Below are positions 58,791 through 64,000 of a stretch of 64,000 nt of DNA, in pieces (the first letter of the stretch is position 1; the number at the start of each line of letters is the position of its first letter). This stretch comes from Adlercreutzia rubneri. Its GTDB lineage: Bacteria > Actinomycetota > Coriobacteriia > Coriobacteriales > Eggerthellaceae. Location of the stretch: positions 106,905 through 170,904 of the forward strand of contig NZ_WPOO01000005.1 of NCBI RefSeq assembly GCF_009755265.1, written 5' to 3'. The notes under the pieces are model-generated. The model did not search any database and was not told the origin of the DNA. It saw only the letters and a program-made list of their open reading frames with translations. A program made the translations under genes and the position numbers.

Positions 58791-60167
58791 CTATTTCTTC
58801 TTCTCGATGGGGTGCGCCGCCACCCAGCCTTCTATCTCCTGCTGTCTGGCGCGCCCGAGGGCCAGCGCTCCCGGCGTCACGTCCTTGGTGATGGTGGAAC
58901 CGGCGCCCACGAGCGCCCCGGCGCCGATGGTCACGGGCGCCACCATCATGGTGTCGGAACCGATGAAGGCGCCGTCCCCGATGATAGTGGCGTGCTTGTT
59001 CGCGCCGTCGTAATTGCAGGTGATGGAGCCGGCGCCGATGTTCACGCCCTCCCCCATGGTGGTGTCGCCGATGTAGGACAGATGCGGCACCTTCGAGCCC
59101 TTGCCGATGGTGGACTTCTTGATCTCCACGTGGGTGCCGGCCTTGGCGCCCTCGCACAAGTGCGCCGCCGGACGCAGGTAGGCGCGCGGACCGCAGGTGG
59201 CGCCATCGTCGATGAGCGCTTCCACCGCCACGGTCTCGTCGATGCGGCAGCCGCGACCGACGCGCGTGTCGGTCAGGCGGCTGTCGGGGCCCACGACGCT
59301 GTCCTCGCCGATCGTCGTCTTCCCCAGCAGCATGACGTTGGGCAGAAGCTCCACGTCGGGGGCGATCTCCACCTCGGGGCCGATGTAGGCCGTGGCCGGA
59401 TCCCACATCGTGACGCCGGCGGCCATGTGCGCGTCGTTGATGCGCCGCTGCATGACGCGGGTCGCCTCGGCCAGCTGGCCGCGGGAGTTCACGCCCAGGC
59501 ACTGCTCCGCATCGCTCGTCTTATAGGCGAGCACGGGCCGCCCGGCGGCGCGGCTGATGGCCAGCACGTCGGTAAGATAGAACTCGCCCTGGGCGTTGTC
59601 GGAGTTCACCTGGGAAAGCGCGTCGAAAAGGGCACAGGCGTCGAAGCAGTAAACGCCGGAGTTGCACTCGGTGATGGCCGCTTCCTCGGGGCTCGCGTCC
59701 TTCTGCTCGACGATGCGGGCCACCTCCCCGGCGCCGTCGCGCACGATGCGACCGTAGCCGAAGGGGTTTTCAAGCTCCATGGTGAGCACGATGACCGCCG
59801 CGTTGTGCTCCTCGCGCAGAGCCGCCATCTGGCGAATGGTCTCGGGCTGAATGAGCGGGGAGTCGCCGGAGAGCACCACGACGGCGCCGTCGAAGCCGGC
59901 CAGGGCATCGGCGGCGGCCAGCACCGCGTCGGCCGTGCCGCGCTGGGCCTCCTGCACGACGACCTCGGTATCGCCTTCCACCAAAGGGATCACCTGGTCG
60001 CGCATATGCCCCACCACGGTGACGACCCTATCGGCGCCCGCCTCCTTGGCCGCTTCCACGACCCACCGCACGAGCGGGCGGCCCAGCACCTCGTGAACCA
60101 CCTTCGGCTTCTTCGACTTCATACGGGTACCGGCCCCCGCGGCCAAAATAATCGCAGCAGTTTCCAT
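58791..60167 (-). CDS. glmU: Bifunctional GlmU: glucosamine-1-phosphate acetyltransferase / UDP-GlcNAc pyrophosphorylase
   Basis: 458 residues. Makes UDP-GlcNAc for peptidoglycan. N-terminal uridyltransferase: IILAAGAGTRMKSKKPKVVH (6-25), GTADAVLAA and VLSGDSPLI. C-terminal left-handed beta-helix from ~255 with hexapeptide repeats and the acetyltransferase residues (RPAAHLCEGAKAGTHVEIKK; NYDGANKHAT). First gene of the leftward glmU-prs-pth series. Confidence 0.97.
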   Translation of the reverse strand: METAAIILAAGAGTRMKSKKPKVVHEVLGRPLVRWVVEAAKEAGADRVVTVVGHMRDQVIPLVEGDTEVVVQEAQRGTADAVLAAADALAGFDGAVVVLSGDSPLIQPETIRQMAALREEHNAAVIVLTMELENPFGYGRIVRDGAGEVARIVEQKDASPEEAAITECNSGVYCFDACALFDALSQVNSDNAQGEFYLTDVLAISRAAGRPVLAYKTSDAEQCLGVNSRGQLAEATRVMQRRINDAHMAAGVTMWDPATAYIGPEVEIAPDVELLPNVMLLGKTTIGEDSVVGPDSRLTDTRVGRGCRIDETVAVEALIDDGATCGPRAYLRPAAHLCEGAKAGTHVEIKKSTIGKGSKVPHLSYIGDTTMGEGVNIGAGSITCNYDGANKHATIIGDGAFIGSDTMMVAPVTIGAGALVGAGSTITKDVTPGALALGRARQQEIEGWVAAHPIEKKK

Positions 60168-60241
60168 GAAACGCCTTTCTATAGCTATACGTGCGCTCGT
60201 TCGCGCCCATTTCCAATTGGCCTAGTATAGCGCAAGGAGCC

Positions 60242-60247
60242 TATAAT
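60242..60247 (+). promoter_or_regulatory. TATAAT -10 box for the DUF6125 gene
   Basis: Consensus TATAAT 33 bases before the ATG at 60281; TTGGCC at 60217 is a weak -35 at a 19-base spacing. Confidence 0.5.
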
Positions 60248-60280
60248 CGAGCAGGTCGACACTAGGGAAAGGAGGCGACC

Positions 60281-60793
60281 ATGGCCCAAGGATTGGATGC
60301 GCTGACCCGTGAAGAACTGGTCGAGCTTTTGGAAATCACCGCGAAGGACCTCATCGCGCTGGACGGGACGTGGTTCCAATCGCTGGAACGCGAGCAGGGC
60401 ATGGACACGGCCATGGAGCACGACCGTGTTGCCTGGCGACGCTTCGTGCCCAGCGAGGCCCGACGCTTGAAGAAGCTGCTCGACCTTTCGGATAGATGCG
60501 GACTTGAGGGACTCGCCGAGGCGCTGCCTTTGCGCTGCACCTCACTGGCAAACGAATGGGAGATTTGCCGGGAAGACGACGCGCTCGTCTTCCGCATCAC
60601 CGACTGCCGCGTGCAGAACGCCCGCGCGCGCAAGGGGATGGAGTTCCACCCCTGCAAGAGCGTGGGCGAACTGGAGTACGCCGGCTTCGCTGCCGCCTTG
60701 GATGACTGCATCCACTGCGAATGCGTCAGCTGCTTCCCCGACATCACCGACGAAACTTGCAACTGCGCCTGGCGCTTCCGAATGGAGGGGTAG
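60281..60793 (+). CDS. DUF6125-type cytosolic protein
   Basis: 170 residues. Order of motifs fits the family annotated DUF6125: LTREELVELLEITAKDLIAL DG followed by W, AMEHDRVAWRRFVPSEARRL, then FRITDCRVQNARARKGMEFH PC and a C-terminal cysteine-rich end (HCECVSCFPD). The five late cysteines suggest metal binding; the function is not known. ATG at 60281 with GGAAAGGAGGCGACC. Divergent from glmU and convergent with copA. Confidence 0.8.
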   Translation: MAQGLDALTREELVELLEITAKDLIALDGTWFQSLEREQGMDTAMEHDRVAWRRFVPSEARRLKKLLDLSDRCGLEGLAEALPLRCTSLANEWEICREDDALVFRITDCRVQNARARKGMEFHPCKSVGELEYAGFAAALDDCIHCECVSCFPDITDETCNCAWRFRMEG

Positions 60794-60806
60794 ACCGCGC
60801 TCCCTT

Positions 60807-63308
60807 CTACTTGAACCGTTTCAGCAGAAGGGAGTTGCTGACGACGCTGACGCTGGACAGCGCCATGGCAGCGCCGGCGAGGGCCGGGGCGAGGATGCCC
60901 ACGGCGGCCAGCGGAATCATGATGCAGTTGTAGATGAGCGCCCAGAACAGGTTCTGCTTGATCTTGCGCATGGTGGCCTTCGACAGGCGCAAAGCCACGA
61001 TGAGGTCGGACAAGCGGTTGCGCATGAGCACCACGCTTCCGGCGTCCAGAGCCACATCGGTGCCCGAGGCCAGCGCCACGCCGACGTCGGCGGCGGCCAG
61101 CGCCGGGGCGTCGTTGATTCCGTCGCCCACGAAGGCCACGACGGTCTTCGCGCCGGCGGCCGCATCCTGGGCGGCGCTCGCCGGAGACTCCAGGGGCACA
61201 GGCTCGGCGGGAATGCCCATGTCGGGGTCGGAGGCGGCCATGAAGGCGGGGTCAGTCACTTCCATTTCCAAAATGCGCTCGTCGTCCTTCTCGGTATCGC
61301 GGGCCTCGGCGGCGGCATTGCCGAGCATGGCGATATCGGCGGCGCCCCGCACGGCGCGTACGCAATCGGCCTTCTCGAGCGGTTTCACACCGGCGAACAC
61401 ATGGTCGGGCGCGATGCCCATCTCCTCGGCGATGGCCCGGGCCGTGGGCGCGGCATCGCCGGTGACCATGTAGGAGGTCACGGAGAAATCGCGGGATAGC
61501 TCGCGCACCGTGGCCGCCGCATCCGGCTTGGGTTCGTCGCGGAACTGGATGCGGCCCGCAGGCGCACCGTCGACGGACACGAGGGATCCCGAGGCCCCGG
61601 CTTCGGCCTTCCCGACGCCCACGAACACCTCGTGGCCTTCCACGACGCCGCGCACGCCCTCGCCGACGACGGCCTCGAAGGACTCAGCCGCGGGCAGCGG
61701 CGCCAGGCTGCGCCCGGTCGCATAGGTCACGACGGCGCGGGCCAGGGGATGCTCGCTCTTCGCCTCCAGAGCGGCGGCCAGACGCAGGGCGTCATCGGGA
61801 ACATCGCAGGCCACAACGACCGGTTCGCCCTGCGTAAGGGTGCCCGTCTTGTCGAAGACGGCCGCCGTGAGGTTGCCCATGGTCTCCAGCACGGTGCCGT
61901 CCTTGATGAGCACGCCGAGCTGGGCGCCCTTCCCCATACCCACGGTGAGCGCCGTGGGGGTCGCGAGGCCCAGCGCGCAGGGGCAGGCCACGCAGATGAC
62001 GGCGATGGCCGGCATGAGCGCCTGAACCAGGCGGCCGTCGGAACCAGCTGGCACGACGAAGAACCACGCGCAGAACACGACGAGCGCAATCAGCAGGATG
62101 GCGGGAACGAACACCGCAGCGATGCGGTCGGCGATGCGCTGGATGGGGGCCTTGGTGCCCTGGGCGTCCTCCACGGCGCGCACGATGCGGGCCAACGTGG
62201 AATCGGCGCCCACGCGCAGGGCGCGCACGGTCACCGCGCCGGTGGTGTTCTGGGTGCCGCCGGTCACCGCGTCGCCTTGGGCCTTCACCACGGGCAGTGT
62301 CTCGCCGGTCAGCATGGACTCGTCCACTTCCGTGGCGCCTTCCACCACCACACCATCGACCGGCATCTTCTCGCCCGGCCGCACGAGCACCGTGTCGCCG
62401 GCCACCACCTGGGCCAGCGGCACCTCGCGCTCCTCGCCGCCGCGGACCACCCGCGCCGTTGGCGGGGTGAGGTTCATGAGCGACTCGATGGCCTGGTTCG
62501 TGGCGCCCTTGGCGCGGCTTTCCAGCATCTTGCCGAACAACACGAAGGTGATGAGCATGGCACAGGTCTCGAAATAGGGCATGCCGTCGTTGATGGCGAG
62601 CGCCGCATGGCTTTCCCAATCCCCCGTGATCACCGGCAAAAACGTGATCCACAGCGAGAACAGAAACGCGATGGAGGTACCGAGCGCCACGAGCACGTCC
62701 ATATTCGCCGAGCCGCCTTTAAGCGAGCCCCAGGCGCCCTTGTAGAACCGTGCGCCGCAACCGAACTGCACCGGGGCCGTGAGCGCCAGCAGCAAGAGGT
62801 TCGCCGCGAACATGGCCTGCACATGGGTGGGCTCGGGCACGAACAGCCCCGCCAGGGCCGCGCCCACCCCCATGTGCCAGCCGGGAATCATGCCGATGGC
62901 CACAATAACCACCGTGAGCACGGCCGCCACGCCGAACACCTTGCGATCGCGCTTGGCCCGGGCGGCCTCGCGGGCGCGGCGCTTCTCGTCCACCAGCGGT
63001 GCGTCCTCGGGAATGATCTCGGCCGTGAAGGACAGATTGTCGAAGACGGCGAGCATGTCGTCCACGCTGGCCTGGGCCGGGTCGAACACCACGCGCCCCG
63101 TGTTGTTGGCCAGGTTCACCGCCACATCGACGACGCCGGGCGTGGCGCGGTAGTGCTTCTCGATGTTGGCCGCGCAGTTCGCGCAGTGCATGCCGTCGAT
63201 GGCCAGACGCAGGTTGGCCCAGGGCGCTTCGCCGTCGTGCTGCGGCGCCTCTTGCCGAGTCGTCTCCTGCTGTATCGTCTCCTGCTGGATTGTCTCTCGT
63301 TGGGACAT
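60807..63308 (-). CDS. copA: Copper-exporting P1B-type ATPase with unusual P-domain insertion
   Basis: 833 residues. One heavy-metal-binding domain (GMHCANCAANIE, ~40), eight membrane helices, TGETLP in the A domain, the CPC ion site (CPCALGLATP), phosphorylation motif DKTGTLTQGEP and hinge GDGINDAP. Cu(I) export from the cytoplasm is the family role. Odd: ~60 extra residues (655-722, acidic, with ESPASAAQDAAAG) interrupt the P domain between KPLEKADCVRAVR and VGDGINDAP. The N-terminus is a short Gln/Glu/Thr repeat (QQETIQQETT). It is 12 bp after csoR, in one operon. Confidence 0.93.
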   Translation of the reverse strand: MSQRETIQQETIQQETTRQEAPQHDGEAPWANLRLAIDGMHCANCAANIEKHYRATPGVVDVAVNLANNTGRVVFDPAQASVDDMLAVFDNLSFTAEIIPEDAPLVDEKRRAREAARAKRDRKVFGVAAVLTVVIVAIGMIPGWHMGVGAALAGLFVPEPTHVQAMFAANLLLLALTAPVQFGCGARFYKGAWGSLKGGSANMDVLVALGTSIAFLFSLWITFLPVITGDWESHAALAINDGMPYFETCAMLITFVLFGKMLESRAKGATNQAIESLMNLTPPTARVVRGGEEREVPLAQVVAGDTVLVRPGEKMPVDGVVVEGATEVDESMLTGETLPVVKAQGDAVTGGTQNTTGAVTVRALRVGADSTLARIVRAVEDAQGTKAPIQRIADRIAAVFVPAILLIALVVFCAWFFVVPAGSDGRLVQALMPAIAVICVACPCALGLATPTALTVGMGKGAQLGVLIKDGTVLETMGNLTAAVFDKTGTLTQGEPVVVACDVPDDALRLAAALEAKSEHPLARAVVTYATGRSLAPLPAAESFEAVVGEGVRGVVEGHEVFVGVGKAEAGASGSLVSVDGAPAGRIQFRDEPKPDAAATVRELSRDFSVTSYMVTGDAAPTARAIAEEMGIAPDHVFAGVKPLEKADCVRAVRGAADIAMLGNAAAEARDTEKDDERILEMEVTDPAFMAASDPDMGIPAEPVPLESPASAAQDAAAGAKTVVAFVGDGINDAPALAAADVGVALASGTDVALDAGSVVLMRNRLSDLIVALRLSKATMRKIKQNLFWALIYNCIMIPLAAVGILAPALAGAAMALSSVSVVSNSLLLKRFK

Positions 63309-63320
63309 AGCTTGCCTTCC

Positions 63321-63725
63321 TTACTTCGAGAAGCGGCTCATGAGCGCCATCACTTCGTCGATCACCTCGTCGTTGCCGGCGCGCACCTCTTCCACCACGC
63401 AGGTGCGCATATGCTCGGCCAGCACCATCTCCGACACGCGCCGCACCGCCGCCTCGGCGGCGGCCAGCTGGGTGAGCACATCCCCGCAATAGCGGTTGTC
63501 CTCGATCATGGCCTTCACGCCGGTAAGCTGCCCGATGGCCCGGTTCAGCCGCTTCTGCATATCCGCCTGCAGCTCGGTGCTGCGCGGTGTGTTCTTGTGC
63601 CGGCAGGGGCAATCGGGCACGTGGCCCGTTCTACCTGCACCAGTCTTGGCCGCCGCCTGGGCCGCCCCGGCCTTCGGCATTGTCTGCGCCGTCCCTTCCC
63701 CGCTGAATGCTTTCTCGTTCTTCAT
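63321..63725 (-). CDS. csoR: CsoR-family copper-sensing repressor
   Basis: 134 residues. The all-helical core (~55-134) carries the Cu(I) ligands: Cys in NRYCGDVLTQ, then His and Cys in EHMRTC. The first ~50 residues are an Ala/Gly-rich extension ending PDCPCRHKNTPRS, which adds two cysteines. ATG at 63725 behind GAAGGAATACT. It should repress csoR-copA at the palindrome 63773-63789, with copper releasing it. Confidence 0.9.
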   Translation of the reverse strand: MKNEKAFSGEGTAQTMPKAGAAQAAAKTGAGRTGHVPDCPCRHKNTPRSTELQADMQKRLNRAIGQLTGVKAMIEDNRYCGDVLTQLAAAEAAVRRVSEMVLAEHMRTCVVEEVRAGNDEVIDEVMALMSRFSK

Positions 63726-63768
63726 AGTATTCCTTCGCTCATAGCTCCGGCTTTCATTCTCGAAAAGA

Positions 63769-63798
63769 GCTTATACCCCTAGGGGGTATTTTCGTCAA
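63769..63798 (-). promoter_or_regulatory. csoR-copA promoter with CsoR operator in the spacer
   Basis: TTGACG, 18 bases, TATAAG read leftward. Nearly the whole spacer is the palindrome ATACCCCTAGGGGGTAT (63773-63789), the form of a CsoR operator. Binding there would block RNA polymerase. Confidence 0.85.
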
Positions 63799-63879
63799 GC
63801 AGGAAAAGACTGCAGTCAACGAAGACCCACGATTTTGCATGAGATTGACGGTTATGAGCGTCTAGAGAATCTAAGGGGG

Positions 63880-64000
63880 GTGCGGACAGTTACTTGGACA
63901 GCGGCCTACGCCGCCAGCCCCAACCGCCTCCTGCGGTTGTCTATCGTATCGTAGACGGTCCTGCCGCCCTCCCGGAAGGCCTTTAGACGGACGGTCGAGT
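63880..64000 (-). mobile_element. Probable end of an insertion sequence (runs off the window)
   Basis: From ~63880 the sequence GGGTGCGGACAGTTACTTGG ACAG looks like an IS terminal region. It is followed, on the opposite strand, by the C-terminus of an open frame. The other end is outside the window, so boundaries and duplicated target bases cannot be checked. Confidence 0.45.
63906..64000 (-). CDS. C-terminal fragment of a probable transposase (partial)
   Basis: The last ~31 codons of a leftward frame are inside the window; they end RTVYDTIDNRRRRLGLAA and stop at TAG (63906-63908). The basic RRRRLGL end resembles the C-terminal RRHSxLGY region of IS3-family DDE transposases. Too short to be sure. 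Confidence 0.45.
   Translation of the reverse strand, partial: STVRLKAFREGGRTVYDTIDNRRRRLGLAA

Overview
This window is about 64 kb of a high-GC, anaerobic, gut-type actinobacterial chromosome. It is most likely a member of the Eggerthellaceae (Coriobacteriia). The evidence is the repeated pairing of a polytopic membrane protein ending in a LuxR-type helix-turn-helix with a divergent, secreted respiratory reductase: multihaem c-type lipoproteins, Tat-exported FAD reductases and molybdopterin-fold proteins. Genus and species cannot be assigned from the sequence alone.

Layout. 1-427: start of an ABC ATPase gene running off the window. 530-9423: two tandem copies of a redox module. Each has a leftward membrane LuxR gene and a rightward operon of a triheme/sulfite-oxidase-fold lipoprotein plus a small secreted protein; a leftward gene for the C-terminal half of the same fold lies between the copies. 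9671-14855: leftward ribosomal operon rpsL-rpsG-fusA-rpsJ-rplC-rplD-rplW with a near-consensus promoter, no tuf, and a terminator right after rplW. 15079-21251: a third LuxR gene, a hexahaem lipoprotein, a Tat flavoprotein, a U32-family protein and an HTH protein. 21566-38097: housekeeping and transport genes (M20 peptidase, Mn-pyrophosphatase, fused L-serine dehydratase, PcrA helicase, TatD, TlyA, Asd, LysC, phospholipase-like protein, TRIC channel, Pit phosphate transporter and its DUF47 partner). 38440-41760: a fourth LuxR gene with a divergent orphan flavoprotein. 42371-49005: metallo-hydrolase, Rel and a RecJ-RecQ fusion. 49177-52367: queuosine precursor genes queD, queE, queC and queF, interleaved with two copies of a 42-residue holin-like membrane peptide gene. 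52442-63725: YigZ, ABC-F, MFS exporter, Pth, Prs, GlmU, a DUF6125 protein, and a csoR-copA copper operon with a clear operator. The last 100 bases are the 3' end of a probable transposase.

How the genes work together. The four LuxR-reductase pairs look like separate, substrate-inducible anaerobic respiratory branches: a membrane sensor-regulator transcribed away from an exported terminal reductase. The substrates cannot be read from sequence. The que genes make preQ1 for tRNA modification; the two peptide genes share their divergent promoter regions and look like type I toxins whose ribosome binding site is masked by their own 5' UTR. Several families of short palindromic intergenic repeats recur across the window, one of them inside the ABC-F coding sequence.

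The least ordinary item is the redox region at 2-9.4 kb. The small secreted proteins match only the N-terminal half of the molybdopterin domain of their neighbours, including the candidate metal-ligand cysteine. The gene at 4632-5273 matches only the C-terminal half. Together they look like a naturally split sulfite-oxidase/MsrP-type fold.
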